NCBI GenBank assembly: GCA_903910385.1
Contig: CAIVZM010000028.1
Location: 1 to 64,000, forward strand
Origin: an uncultured Armatimonadota bacterium
GTDB taxonomy: Bacteria > Armatimonadota > Armatimonadia > Armatimonadales > Armatimonadaceae
Direction of reading: 5' to 3'
Length of the DNA: 64,000 bases
Shown in pieces: positions 1-8,495 of this stretch; within the stretch, counting starts at the first letter, position 1, and each line of letters starts with the position of its first letter. A model generated the notes under the pieces. The model searched no databases, was not told where the DNA came from, and worked only from the letters and a program-made list of their open reading frames with translations. Both the position numbers and the translations under genes were made by a program.

Positions 1-81
1 CGTGACGGTGAAGACCGTCGCCCACCGCGTGACGGTGAAGACCGTCGCCCACCGCGTGATGGCGAAGACCGTCGCCCACCG
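1..81 (+). repeat. 27-bp tandem repeat, three copies, coding
   Basis: Copies lie at 1-27, 28-54 and 55-81. The first two are identical and the third differs by two bases. A fourth copy decays after about 8 bases. The period of 27 keeps the frame and encodes the RDGEDRRPP repeat. The array may extend to the left of the window. Confidence 0.85.
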
Positions 82-138
82 CGTGATGGGGATGAGCGAA
101 ATGCTTCGGAAGTCGATACAGCGTCAGAGCATCAATAA
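1..138 (+). CDS. C-terminal tail of a protein with 9-residue charged repeats (partial)
   Basis: The reading frame is open from the left edge and stops at a TAA at 136-138. It encodes three tandem copies of RDGEDRRPP, a degenerate fourth (RDGDER), and then a short acidic end (ASEHQ). Low-complexity Arg/Asp/Pro tails of this kind occur at the ends of RNA- or ribosome-binding proteins, but the globular part lies outside the window, so no function is assigned. An overlapping +1 frame is also open here but starts inside the repeat and is taken as a shadow. A hairpin just downstream fits the 3' end of the gene. Confidence 0.55.
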   Translation, partial: RDGEDRRPPRDGEDRRPPRDGEDRRPPRDGDERNASEVDTASEHQ

Positions 139-147
139 ATACCGCAC

Positions 148-201
148 CATAACCCCGTTGAGTTGGGAGGCGACGTTGCCTTCCGTCTTAACGGGGTTAT
201 G
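148..201 (+). terminator. Perfect 12-bp inverted repeat after the repeat-tail gene
   Basis: Arms cataaccccgtt (148-159) and aacggggttatg (190-201) pair perfectly. The 30-base loop holds a smaller GGAGGC/GCCTTCC hairpin. It starts 10 bases after the stop codon. There is no T-run, so factor-independent termination is uncertain; it may instead stabilise the 3' end. Confidence 0.45.
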
Positions 202-371
202 ACTCCTCCAGTATCCGGTCGCTACTCCGAAGCGGTTTTTCACAGCGTGAGGGATGCGCCTATGAATTGGGATGCCCTCTATTCACAAATTCAACATTGA
301 GGAATCAAAACAGGGCTATTATTGTGACTGGTTTCCCTGGCAATCTTGACTCATGAGGAATATGATGGAAT

Positions 372-1535
372 TCATAGGGAATTTGTTGGAACCCGGATGG
401 TAGCCAGCAAGGCGACCAGTACGGCGGCGAGAGGAACCAATCCCAGAGACAATCGCCAGGAAGCTCCTACATCTACAAACGCTCCCACGGCATAAGGTAG
501 TAAAGCGACGCCAATGGAGGCGGAGGCGATAGTCATTCCCAGAACGGTTCCTGCGGTATCGGGGAAACCCTCGCTTCCTTCCGCCAGAAGAACGCTGAAA
601 ATTCCGCTGAAGCAAAGCCCGGTCAACGCGACCCCGGTGAGTAGCATCTCCGGAGTCCGAATTATCAAGGTCATGGTTGCCGTCACGGCGGAAGCGCTGG
701 CAAGAAGAAACCTCAGACGTCGCAGGGGAAAGCGATGGATGATACTACCGGTCAGGGCGCGTCCCACCGTCATCGCAGCCCAGAAGAGGCTGCCTACGCC
801 CGCCGCATAGCCCGCTCCGGAAGGAATTTCCTTTTGTAACAGGGTCGGCATCCACGAGAAAAAGGCGACTTCCGCTCCGGCGTAAAACGCGGCGGAGGAA
901 CAAAAGAGCCACAGGGCGGGATGTCGGGCAAGCCGCCCCAGAATCGTAAAATCGATGCCGCTTCGTTCGCCCTCGGGAACAGTGCAGAACGACAGGGTAA
1001 CCAGAATGGCGGCGAATCCGATCCCGACAAGGAGAAACAAATAGCGCCAGGAACCGCTGATTGTCAGGAATGCCTGCATCAACGGGGTAGACACTACTGC
1101 CCCGACTCCAAAAGCGATTTGGATCGCATTCATATAAAACGGGCGACGTGTCGGGTGCAAATCGGAAAGTAGCGCCGATGCAACTGTCTGTGAAGCCGCC
1201 CCACCCGCTCCCAGCAATGTCGCCGCCAGCAAAGCCGCTGGAAAGGCGGTTGCTGTTCCAAATAACCCTGCGCCAAGGACTACCACACCCAAACACAGGA
1301 GACCAACAGGTTTTCGTCCCAGACGGTCGGAAAGGTAACCGCTGAGGAGTACTCCCACCATCCCTCCCCCGAACGATGCCGGGAAAAGCGCCCCCTGCGC
1401 CGCCGCGCCGACTTGGAACGCTGCCCCGACCGCCGGTAAAATCAGGCCAAACGCCGCAACATAGAGCGCATACATAAAACTGATGACAAAGGCAAGCGAT
1501 GTCAGAAGGCCGACCGGCAGGGGGCGTGATGGCAA
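372..1535 (-). CDS. MFS family transporter
   Basis: A 387-residue major facilitator superfamily permease of the inner membrane, with about twelve hydrophobic segments. The diagnostic loop 2-3 motif is present as GYLSDRLGRKP near residues 65-75, and the middle loop (EGERSGID) separates the two six-helix halves. The N-terminal half carries the usual G-rich helix 4-5 region (LLGAGGAASQ). The substrate cannot be read from sequence; the family covers sugars, aromatic acids, drugs and metabolites. The ATG at 1535 has GAGGAAA about 12 bases upstream and a possible -10 TACAAT at 1592-1597. It is transcribed alone, divergent from the membrane protein at 1851. Confidence 0.9.
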   Translation of the reverse strand: MPSRPLPVGLLTSLAFVISFMYALYVAAFGLILPAVGAAFQVGAAAQGALFPASFGGGMVGVLLSGYLSDRLGRKPVGLLCLGVVVLGAGLFGTATAFPAALLAATLLGAGGAASQTVASALLSDLHPTRRPFYMNAIQIAFGVGAVVSTPLMQAFLTISGSWRYLFLLVGIGFAAILVTLSFCTVPEGERSGIDFTILGRLARHPALWLFCSSAAFYAGAEVAFFSWMPTLLQKEIPSGAGYAAGVGSLFWAAMTVGRALTGSIIHRFPLRRLRFLLASASAVTATMTLIIRTPEMLLTGVALTGLCFSGIFSVLLAEGSEGFPDTAGTVLGMTIASASIGVALLPYAVGAFVDVGASWRLSLGLVPLAAVLVALLATIRVPTNSL

Positions 1536-1850
1536 GGGAGCGTTTCCTCTGGCGTTCGACGTCGTATTTCTTTCGCGTCCTGAGCCGTTCCATTGTAGGC
1601 TATTTTCCCGCGCAGGGAAACTGTCTCAGTATATGACCATACTTACGGAAGTAGCGCTTAATCGTTAGCGGGAACTAACAGGGAGCAATCGTCGCGAAGA
1701 GTATATATCCTGCGCCGTAATTATAAAAATTATGAGATCGAGAAAAAGATTGCGTTTTTTTTCACAAAGTATCGTATAATGAATTCAGGAAGTCGCATTG
1801 CTCCGTACTGTCTATAAAGAAAGCGTCGGAGCAGGAAGCGAGGAACGACA
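1536..1850. other. Divergent intergenic region, 315 bp
   Basis: The region separates the MFS gene (minus) from the membrane protein gene (plus). It holds a possible minus -10 box (1592-1597) and a plus -10 box (1775-1780). The middle, about 1680-1745, is AT-rich with a short AATTATAAAAATTAT quasi-palindrome. No further gene is seen. Confidence 0.5.
1750..1780 (+). promoter_or_regulatory. Promoter for the 1851 membrane protein
   Basis: A consensus TATAAT lies at 1775-1780, with a weak -35 (TTGCGT, 1750-1755) at a 19-base spacing. The expected start is near 1787, giving a leader of about 64 bases that carries a GAGG Shine-Dalgarno before the GTG start. Confidence 0.5.
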
Positions 1851-2444
1851 GTGAAAGCGTTTTGGCAACAACTGTTAAGAGAATTACCGGGGATTCGGCT
1901 CACAAAAGCGATCAAGGGAGTTCTCTGGTGTATCCTGCACGGTACCGCAGTCGGCGGATTTATCGGCGGGATTGTGGGGTTAGGGCTCGGCGCGATGGTC
2001 TGGCTGGTAGGCGCATTGATCGGTTTCCCGGTCGGCGTTCTCATCGGCGCGGCGGTGGGCGGTCTTTGCGGTCTTGCCGCCGGGGTTCTGGGGGGACGTC
2101 AGGGATGGATATTCGGTCCCGCTTTCACCATCGCCGGTATCGCGATGTTCCTCATCCAAAATAACTACCTGCTAAACTGGACTGGTGGAAATACCTTTTT
2201 TACTCCGATCAACATGGTATTTGTCGCTGGCATCTTTACGGTGGGAGCGATAATCGGGGGGTATTGCTACAACCGGGTCTGGAACGATGCGCCTGGAATG
2301 AACCGGGCCGCCTTTCAGGAATGGCGCGAACGACTCCGCCGTTGCGATTACGAATACACGACGTTAACGGATCGAATTTTCGCCGGTTGGGCAATTGTCG
2401 GAACGGTTGCCGCAATCGTGACCTTAGTACAACGCTGGCAATAA
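1851..2444 (+). CDS. Glycine-rich multi-pass membrane protein, unknown function
   Basis: 197 residues starting at a GTG with GAGGAA about 8 bases upstream. Residues 25-90 are two or three hydrophobic segments dense in glycine (AVGGFIGGIVGLGLG, VGVLIGAAVGG), a glycine-zipper pattern typical of tightly packed membrane helices. Further segments follow near 93-108, 120-140 and 175-193, with a charged loop (EWRERLRRCDYEY) between the last two. I do not recognise a named family. The neighbours give no functional clue. The annotation as an inner membrane protein is firm; the role is unknown. Confidence 0.75.
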   Translation: MKAFWQQLLRELPGIRLTKAIKGVLWCILHGTAVGGFIGGIVGLGLGAMVWLVGALIGFPVGVLIGAAVGGLCGLAAGVLGGRQGWIFGPAFTIAGIAMFLIQNNYLLNWTGGNTFFTPINMVFVAGIFTVGAIIGGYCYNRVWNDAPGMNRAAFQEWRERLRRCDYEYTTLTDRIFAGWAIVGTVAAIVTLVQRWQ

Positions 2445-2469
2445 ATCCGGTCGGTGAGACGATTGATAA

Positions 2470-2592
2470 CGCCCCATCGTCGGCGCCGCCACTACTGCCG
2501 CCCACGAGGATGTCAAAAAACGCGCCACCGAAGCCGAAAAGCAAAACCAGATGGGAATCATGGCGCGAGGCTTCCGACGTTACCACAATTAA
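2470..2592 (+). pseudogene. Possible gene remnant after the glycine-zipper protein
   Basis: The 170 bases after the 1851 gene look coding although no complete gene fits. One frame across 2425-2470 reads ..NPVGETIDNA. The next frame, from 2470 to a TAA at 2590-2592, reads PIVGAATTAAHEDVKKRAT.. and ends GFRRYHN. Joined by a one-base shift they would make a plausible charged C-terminus. It could be the eroded end of a gene or of an older version of the upstream gene. The evidence is only amino-acid composition and frame. Confidence 0.25.
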
Positions 2593-2617
2593 TACCTATA
2601 AACCGGAGAAAATTAGG

Positions 2618-3445
2618 TCAATTTTTGAGCGCGGCAGGAATGCTCACTTTAAAACCTCGTTTCATCATATCAGAAGAAATATAGTTAATAATGAACCTCG
2701 CCCGTCGCTTCCATTGTGGATCATTGCTGTTCATGTAAGAATCAGCATAAAGCTCGATGGCGTGTTGACCATTCGCCTGTCCCCCTGATTTTATATATTT
2801 GCTCCATACAATGCTCGCCTCTAAGGCCTTGTAGGAGTAATCTGTTGGGTGACTTGCAAGTAATGTTCGAACCATGCTCTCCGCTTTGTCTAAATCTGAC
2901 TGCTCGTGCGACACTGCAAGGATGGCGGCAACACTATAGCGCACCGCCAAATCATTCGGGTTAAGCGCTAATAATTTCTGCCCGACAGGAAGGTGACGCT
3001 CTTCTACTCCCAAGTACATCGGCAGGAGAAAACGAAGGCGAATGTAGTCATGAGCATTCGAGGTCGGTTTTATTGCTAATAGATGACTCGCATGGGTAAT
3101 CTGATTTTCTCGTACTTTTATCGGAATTCCGGCGGGCCTACGAAGCATTTGATACGTTAGATAAGCCCACGAGAATCGGTCATTGATGGGTTGACTTTCA
3201 TACGTTTCATTAGGTTTCGGCTCGAAACGTCTCCGAACCGACGATGGGTTGGCGCCCTCTTTTAACAGATGGTCTAAATTCGCCACAATAGTACCGAACT
3301 GTTTATCTTCAGTGACAATCTCCTCTCGCGTCCAGCTAAAATCTTGTGAACGCCAATAGGGATAAACGATGTCAGATGATGTTTGACCGACGCATAGGCT
3401 CATCACCAATAAGACGGTGAGCATCCCATACAAGAGTTTAATCAT
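2618..3445 (-). CDS. Exported protein with TPR-like helical repeats
   Basis: 275 residues. A clear signal peptide opens the protein (MIKLLYGMLTVLLVMSLCVGQ), possibly cut after GQ or retained as an anchor; the Cys at about 18 is not in a good lipobox. The C-terminal half has helix pairs resembling tetratricopeptide repeats (AVRYSVAAILAVSHEQSDLDKAE, then MVRTLLASHPTDYSYKALEA). TPR proteins are scaffolds, so this is probably a periplasmic adaptor. AAGG precedes the ATG at 3445. Its codon use is more AT-rich than its neighbours', which may indicate transfer. Confidence 0.6.
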   Translation of the reverse strand: MIKLLYGMLTVLLVMSLCVGQTSSDIVYPYWRSQDFSWTREEIVTEDKQFGTIVANLDHLLKEGANPSSVRRRFEPKPNETYESQPINDRFSWAYLTYQMLRRPAGIPIKVRENQITHASHLLAIKPTSNAHDYIRLRFLLPMYLGVEERHLPVGQKLLALNPNDLAVRYSVAAILAVSHEQSDLDKAESMVRTLLASHPTDYSYKALEASIVWSKYIKSGGQANGQHAIELYADSYMNSNDPQWKRRARFIINYISSDMMKRGFKVSIPAALKN

Positions 3446-3535
3446 TAACGGAACCTTTCAAGGTAGGTTTTCGATAGCGTCAGCGGGCATTATCTGGAAA
3501 TCCACCAGTATCGTAAGCAGTCATCCCCATAGTAA

Positions 3536-3864
3536 TCAATGGGGTGGAGGCGGGGCGGAAGGTAACTTAAAATAATCACCCACAAACTCACTGGAGGCAA
3601 GGGGAGCCAGATCGGTTTCAACGGGACCGATATATCCTTTCGTTCCGTACTCATCACCGACTTAGGGCTGACCTTGATAAGGGGTCATAAGCCTTGGATA
3701 CACAACGTAGAGGTTATTGCTTCGCGCCTGCCGTTTGGCGTAACCGTGACATGCCATGAACCGGGCATTCCGTACTGAGCGTGAGCGGCTGAGACTGGCG
3801 CTCACATGACGGCAGCAAATGCAAAACTTGCCGCTTTAACGCTTAAGCCAAAGGGAAAATGCAT
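3536..3864 (-). pseudogene. Decayed gene for a small secreted protein
   Basis: A strong AAGGAG lies 6 bases before an ATG at 3864. The frame encodes a signal-peptide start (MHFPFGLSVKAASFAFAAVM), is interrupted by TGA at 3802-3804, then continues in the same frame as APVSAAHAQYG (a perfect signal-peptidase site) and MPGSWHVTVTPNG to a stop at 3685-3687. Another frame resumes as DEYGTKGYIGP.. and ends in PSAPPPPH at 3536-3538. One nonsense change plus one frameshift explain the pattern. A consensus promoter precedes it. The family is not recognised. An alternative is a set of very short peptides, which I think less likely. Confidence 0.5.
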
Positions 3865-3926
3865 GAGTCGCTCCTTAGAAGGTCTTTCTTTGACCTGAGG
3901 TTTAGCTATTCATTGCCGTTGCAACT

Positions 3927-3955
3927 AACGTACTACAGTCCTTAAGAATTGTCAA
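3927..3955 (-). promoter_or_regulatory. Promoter for the decayed secreted-protein gene
   Basis: On the minus strand a perfect TTGACA (3950-3955) stands 17 bases from TACGTT (3927-3932). The -10 is weak, but the spacing and -35 are ideal. The ATG at 3864 lies about 55 bases after the expected start. Confidence 0.5.
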
Positions 3956-4091
3956 TGAATTAATTGTCCCAAATTTTAGGCAGTCCAAAAAATAGAAAGG
4001 GGTGGCCTATCGCCGATGCAATCCACCGCTCTTCACTACTTGTCTTCGCTATATCATTGCGGATGGGGTTGCGCTCTTTGTACACTTGCTC

Positions 4092-4120
4092 TTGACGCAG
4101 GACGAACGGTCTGCGACAAT
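4092..4120 (+). promoter_or_regulatory. Promoter of the GH130 gene, leaderless type
   Basis: TTGACG (4092-4097), a 17-base spacer and GACAAT (4115-4120). The predicted start, about 4126-4127, coincides with an ATG at 4126 that lacks any Shine-Dalgarno. Confidence 0.6.
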
Positions 4121-4125
4121 ATGCT

Positions 4126-5250
4126 ATGTCCGAATCATCCGTATCACCCCGCATCTCTTCGATGGTAAAGCCTGTTTTTACACGACATCCCGAAAATCCG
4201 ATCATTGTCCCAGGTCTATACGATTGGCGACGGGCGACGGTTTTCAATCCGGGCGTTTTGCTGGACGATGACGGTCGCTTTTATCTGTATGAACGCGCCG
4301 CCGGAGGATTGCGACCGTTTATCTGCGCTCTGGGACTGCTTTCCTCGGACGATGGCGTCCACTTTACACACGTTTCCGATAAGCCGGTCTTCACGCCGGA
4401 AATGGCGGGAAGCGAGTATGGGAGCGTCCAGGATCCTCGTGTTCACAAAATGGACGGGCTGTATTACCTGACATTCGCTTTCCGACCTTTTGCCTGGTCA
4501 TCGCATCCGACAGGAGTCGGGGTCCCGGAGTCGCATGAAACGGACTTTCCCGGAGTGGAACGCGTCCCGATGGCGGAAATCAATGTGGGGTCGGGAAACG
4601 TGCAGGGAGGACGCCCCGATAATTACACGCGGTCGGGGATCGCCGTTTCGGAAGACCGGGTAAACTGGCGATTCTTGTCCTGGGTCACTCCGGCGGACAT
4701 GGATGACCGGGATGTCATCCTGTTTCCGGAGAAGATCAACGGCAGGTATGCCGCTTTGCGCCGTCCCCTGCACTTTGTCGGGCCGGAATACGGCGTCAGC
4801 GGGCCTTCGATCTGGCTTTCGTGGTCGGATGACTTACTGACCTGGGATGACCCGGTTCTGGTAGCGAAAGCGGAATACGAGTGGGAAGACAACCGGATCG
4901 GCGGTTCCACCCCGCCCCTGAAGACGGAGCAGGGATGGCTTGTCCTGTACCATGGTGTGCAGACCGAAGATAAGTCTGTGAAGAGTGTGGTCTATCGTGT
5001 CGGGGCATTATTGCTAGACCTGAATGATCCGACAAAAGTGATCGCGCGAACGCCGGAAGCGATCATGGAACCGGAAATGTACTATGAACGCTTCGGGACT
5101 TATATCCCTAACGTCATTTTTCCTACCGGGAATATTGTCAAGGATGGACTGCTGTATCTGTACTACGGCGTTTGCGATACCGCAATCGCTCTGGCGACGG
5201 TTCCGATGGATGCATTAATGGAATATATCCTCGCCTACCGCAACCCCTGA
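4126..5250 (+). CDS. Glycoside hydrolase family 130 protein (mannoside phosphorylase-like)
   Basis: A 374-residue five-bladed beta-propeller enzyme. Family hallmarks in order: NPIIVPG.., FNPGVLLDDDGRFYLYER (residues 40-57), VQDPRVHKMDGLYYLTF (about 101-117, with the conserved Asp103 that acts as proton donor in GH130), DVILFPEKINGRYAALRRP, IGGSTPPLKTEQGWLVLYHG, EPEMYYERFG and YYGVCDTAIALA. GH130 members are mostly phosphorylases or hydrolases of beta-1,4- or 1,2-mannosides; the exact linkage cannot be read here. There is no signal peptide, so it is cytoplasmic. The ATG at 4126 matches a leaderless promoter; an alternative ATG at 4165 also lacks a ribosome site. Confidence 0.88.
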   Translation: MSESSVSPRISSMVKPVFTRHPENPIIVPGLYDWRRATVFNPGVLLDDDGRFYLYERAAGGLRPFICALGLLSSDDGVHFTHVSDKPVFTPEMAGSEYGSVQDPRVHKMDGLYYLTFAFRPFAWSSHPTGVGVPESHETDFPGVERVPMAEINVGSGNVQGGRPDNYTRSGIAVSEDRVNWRFLSWVTPADMDDRDVILFPEKINGRYAALRRPLHFVGPEYGVSGPSIWLSWSDDLLTWDDPVLVAKAEYEWEDNRIGGSTPPLKTEQGWLVLYHGVQTEDKSVKSVVYRVGALLLDLNDPTKVIARTPEAIMEPEMYYERFGTYIPNVIFPTGNIVKDGLLYLYYGVCDTAIALATVPMDALMEYILAYRNP

Positions 5251-5292
5251 AACGATTGATCTTAAACAGGTCAATCGAAACACGCTGGAAAA

Positions 5293-5327
5293 TAAAAAGG
5301 ACGCAGGGATTACCTGCGTCCTTTTTA
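5293..5327. terminator. Bidirectional terminator between GH130 and ccmF
   Basis: A 14-bp perfect stem, aaaaaggacgcagg (5294-5307) with cctgcgtccttttt (5313-5326), and a 5-base loop. The A-tract and T-tract make it work on both strands, ending the GH130 transcript and the ccm operon. Confidence 0.9.
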
Positions 5328-5345
5328 TCTGGGTATCCGGCGTCA

Positions 5346-7862
5346 CTATTTCTTTTTTCGACGAATGACCGGCGCGGGATTCGCCTTCCCTGCATTGTTA
5401 GCGGCAGGTTCAGGGTCTTCCAGACCGGTGATTCCTAATTCGCGAGCGCGTCGGCGATAGGCGACCAGTCCGCCCAGTGTGTAAAGCAACGAACCAATCC
5501 AGACGAAGCCAATGCCCGGTTTGGTGGAAACATCGATTTGCACCGCTTCCGCACGATTGTCCGCATTCAGCGTCCGGAGATGGATTTCTGGAGACGCGGC
5601 TTCCTGCTGTTCGCGGGAAGGCGGATCCAGTTTGAGCATGACTGTCCGTCCCTCAGGTCCGGCGATCTGTACAGGCTCCGAATAGACGCCGCCCGCCCGT
5701 TCCTGTCGCAACCGGGGAGTGACGGTTTCCGTCTTGCCATTATAGGTCACATCAATGGCGGTCAGGACACGGATTTCCGGTAGTTTCTTCATCTCCTCGG
5801 GCTTGCCCATCGCTTTTTCCGCCGCTTCATCGAACTTGAATTCGCGGAAAACGAATGAGTATTCTCCGATAGTCACTCCCTGCCCCAGTTTCAGCGCAAA
5901 CCCTTTGTTGGGACTGGGCGGAAGCATGGGAGCGTCCAAGCTGACCGGGCCGTCGGCGCTGTTCAGAGCGATATAGAGATCGCCCGCCGGGAACGGGTTG
6001 TTCCAGGGTAGAAGCCGAAGCAAATCATAGGGCGTCTTGACGTTGTAGATGCTCGGAAGAATTGCGGGTGGATTACCGAAGGTCGTATCTTCGTTGTTCC
6101 ACGGCGCAATATAGAAAGTCGGCGCGGCGCGCCAGATGTAACTACCTTTTCGGATTTCGATCATGAGGCCGTTATTGGCGCGATCATACGGCTGAGACGT
6201 TTGCCCCTTGTATGTCATATTAAAGCCAAGGACGTCCTTGGGCATATCGCGTACCAGCAAAACGCGTTCCGCTGTCTGCGAGAAAGCCACCAGACAGGCG
6301 ACCCCTGCCAGAGTCATTCCCACTCCCAGGTGCGCGACAAATCCGCCGATTGTCATACGCGCCTGTCGAGTTCGCGTTCGCGGAAGGATCAGCGCGATGT
6401 TGGATGCGATAGTGAAAGCGGAACAGGCGAAGAGAAGCACCATCAGGGGCTTGCGGATGCCCATATACCAGGCGCACCCTGTCATGATCCCGGTCAGAAT
6501 CAGGGACGCGATATAAGGCTTTAGCAGACGCTTGCCCAGTTCGGCGTCGTCAGTCATGCGCCAGCCCAGAAAGGGAGTGACCGCCATTGCCACCAGTAGA
6601 ATGATGGCGATGGGATACAGAGACTGATTGTAAAAATCGGTCTGCGCCGCCGCGCCTTTTTCCACCCACTGGGCGATATTGGTAGGGACGGTCATTTTTA
6701 ACGTGGGGAGAACCGCCTGCGCCGCCTGCCCGATCCCTTTGGTGATCAGTGGAGCGGACATTCCGATTGCAACCAGAAATCCGGTTAATCCCAGCAAGGC
6801 GGATGCCAGAAAGAAACCGAATTCACGGGTCAACGGTTTCTCATAAGCGGTCGGCTTGGGAATAGACTTCCATTGGAAGATCAGCAGTCCAAGCGGAATC
6901 AGGAAAGTGGACAGGACGCCGATCAGCAACATCGTATACCCATCCTTGCCCAGAGACGAGAAGGAGTGTACAGAGAAATCGGAAAGTAGTCCGGTACGGG
7001 TCAGGAATGTCCCATACAGCATGGTCGCGAACGGCAGGAAACCGATCAGCAGGTTGCTGACTTTGTAGCCGCCGTTTTTGCCTTGCAGTAACAACCCGTG
7101 AATCAGTGTCATCAGGAACAGCCACGGTACGAGCGAGGAGTTTTCCACCGGGTCCCATCCCCAGAAGCCGCCCCATCCGAGCGTTTCATACGCCCAGTAA
7201 CCACCCAGAGACAAGCCAAAGCCCAGGGTCGCGAAAGCGAAAAGCGCCCAGGGAAAAACCGCTTTCGCCCACCGGTCATATTCCCGGTAGACCAGACCAT
7301 ACAGACACCACGCGAAAACGGGCATGGTGGAGGCGAAACCGAGAAACAGAATCGGCGGATGAATGACCATCCACATATTTTCCAGAAGGGGATTCAGTCC
7401 CTTGCCGTCCAGCGGAATCGATCCTTCGCCCAATTTGAAGGGGCATTTGAGCAAGATCAAACCGAGCAGGAACACCTGAGTCAGTCCATAGATTGGCCAG
7501 ACTCTGTTCGTTTCCTTCCCTGCCCGGAACGCCAGAACCGCTCCGAGGACGCTTCCCCAGAACGCCCAGAGCAGTAACGACCCTTCCTGCCCGCCCCAGA
7601 AGGCAGCGAACAGATAATAGGCGGCGGATCGCTTGGCGGAATACTCCGCGACATACGAAACTTCGAAATGGTGGTTAGCGATCAGGTAGATCAGGTACAG
7701 CGAAGCGCCGATGACCATACCTGCCGCACCGACAGTACTGAGTCTCGCCCATTTCAACCATTTTTCCGCTTCCGCTCCTCCGCGCCGCGAGAGCGGAAAC
7801 AGCACATTCGCGACCACTGTAAAAATCAGCGCCGCTGTTAGCAGACCGTATCCTATTGGCAT
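5346..7862 (-). CDS. ccmF: Cytochrome c-type biogenesis protein CcmF (haem lyase)
   Basis: About 838 residues. CcmF is the inner-membrane haem lyase that joins haem from CcmE to the CxxCH site of apocytochrome c. Many transmembrane segments run to about residue 490 and a large periplasmic part follows. The tryptophan-rich WWD motif is present (GWGGFWGWDPVENSSL), with histidine sites in MWMVIHPPILFLGF and LIHGLLL. One more helix (VWIGSLLYTLGGLVAY) precedes a charged tail. I start at the ATG at 7862; an in-frame TTG lies 9 bases upstream, with AAAGG between. It is the last gene of the operon, ending just before a terminator, so no ccmG or ccmH follows. Confidence 0.93.
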   Translation of the reverse strand: MPIGYGLLTAALIFTVVANVLFPLSRRGGAEAEKWLKWARLSTVGAAGMVIGASLYLIYLIANHHFEVSYVAEYSAKRSAAYYLFAAFWGGQEGSLLLWAFWGSVLGAVLAFRAGKETNRVWPIYGLTQVFLLGLILLKCPFKLGEGSIPLDGKGLNPLLENMWMVIHPPILFLGFASTMPVFAWCLYGLVYREYDRWAKAVFPWALFAFATLGFGLSLGGYWAYETLGWGGFWGWDPVENSSLVPWLFLMTLIHGLLLQGKNGGYKVSNLLIGFLPFATMLYGTFLTRTGLLSDFSVHSFSSLGKDGYTMLLIGVLSTFLIPLGLLIFQWKSIPKPTAYEKPLTREFGFFLASALLGLTGFLVAIGMSAPLITKGIGQAAQAVLPTLKMTVPTNIAQWVEKGAAAQTDFYNQSLYPIAIILLVAMAVTPFLGWRMTDDAELGKRLLKPYIASLILTGIMTGCAWYMGIRKPLMVLLFACSAFTIASNIALILPRTRTRQARMTIGGFVAHLGVGMTLAGVACLVAFSQTAERVLLVRDMPKDVLGFNMTYKGQTSQPYDRANNGLMIEIRKGSYIWRAAPTFYIAPWNNEDTTFGNPPAILPSIYNVKTPYDLLRLLPWNNPFPAGDLYIALNSADGPVSLDAPMLPPSPNKGFALKLGQGVTIGEYSFVFREFKFDEAAEKAMGKPEEMKKLPEIRVLTAIDVTYNGKTETVTPRLRQERAGGVYSEPVQIAGPEGRTVMLKLDPPSREQQEAASPEIHLRTLNADNRAEAVQIDVSTKPGIGFVWIGSLLYTLGGLVAYRRRARELGITGLEDPEPAANNAGKANPAPVIRRKKK

Positions 7863-7950
7863 AGCCGCCAAACCTTTCCCTGTCTAAACCGGAACTGTCC
7901 GGATGGGCTTCCGTAACTATCTGAGGGCGTTTTTACCGCGCCGTAATTCG

Positions 7951-8334
7951 TTACCCGCGTGCCGCGTACGATTTCGTTTCCGTCCCCTGATACTTCGTGG
8001 GACATTTGACCAGCAGGTTGGTAGCGCGGAACGTCTGACCGTCAAACTTGCCCTGTGCGGTCACTTCCAGAGCCATCTGAAAGTTCGGCGGACGGGCAGA
8101 GGTGAAGGCGACCGGCATTCGGTTGCCGTCCTTGTCCACGATCGTAAAGGTCAACTGGCCCAGATCATCCGCGATGGTCGATTTATCCAGTTTCCCCATG
8201 ACCTGTACCGCTCCGGCGGATGCCTTCGCTTCCGTAAAAGAGACATACGGGATCAGATTCGTGACGAATGACTTCGCCCCGAACGCCATCGCCGCTATAA
8301 TTATGACCAGACCGACCCATGCGCCCGGTTTCAT
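7951..8334 (-). CDS. ccmE: Cytochrome c maturation protein CcmE, CxxxY type
   Basis: 127 residues. CcmE is the periplasmic haem chaperone that binds haem covalently after CcmABC(D) load it. It has one N-terminal anchor (residues 5-22) and an OB-fold domain (YVSFTEA.., VQVMGKLDKS, LTFTIVD). In most proteobacteria the haem-binding residue is the His of HxxxY. Here the position reads CPTKY (Cys111, Tyr115). The Cys form is known from the variant named System I*, found in sulphate reducers and archaea and associated with loss of CcmG and CcmH. The ATG overlaps the ccmD stop (ATGA). Confidence 0.92.
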   Translation of the reverse strand: MKPGAWVGLVIIIAAMAFGAKSFVTNLIPYVSFTEAKASAGAVQVMGKLDKSTIADDLGQLTFTIVDKDGNRMPVAFTSARPPNFQMALEVTAQGKFDGQTFRATNLLVKCPTKYQGTETKSYAARG

Positions 8335-8486
8335 CGAATCGCCTCCTCACCTTTTCGCGTCAGCGCCAGTTCACGATTGACGCGCTCTTCCAATGCCTTC
8401 ACCTTACGGTCAACGACAAAGATAAACCCGAAAATTCCCGCCCAGATCAATAATGCAACCGCGAGCAACGGAAACATCTCACCCAT
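8331..8486 (-). CDS. ccmD: Small haem-exporter subunit CcmD-like
   Basis: 51 residues, starting MGEMFPLLAVALL. It has one membrane helix (residues 5-25) followed by a basic, helical cytoplasmic tail (DRKVKALEERVNREL). This is the size, topology and position of CcmD, which helps release haem-loaded CcmE from CcmABC. The sequence is poorly conserved in the family, so the call rests on context: it lies between ccmC (9-base gap) and ccmE (ATGA overlap). Confidence 0.8.
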   Translation of the reverse strand: MGEMFPLLAVALLIWAGIFGFIFVVDRKVKALEERVNRELALTRKGEEAIR

Positions 8487-8495
8487 TTCGTTTAC

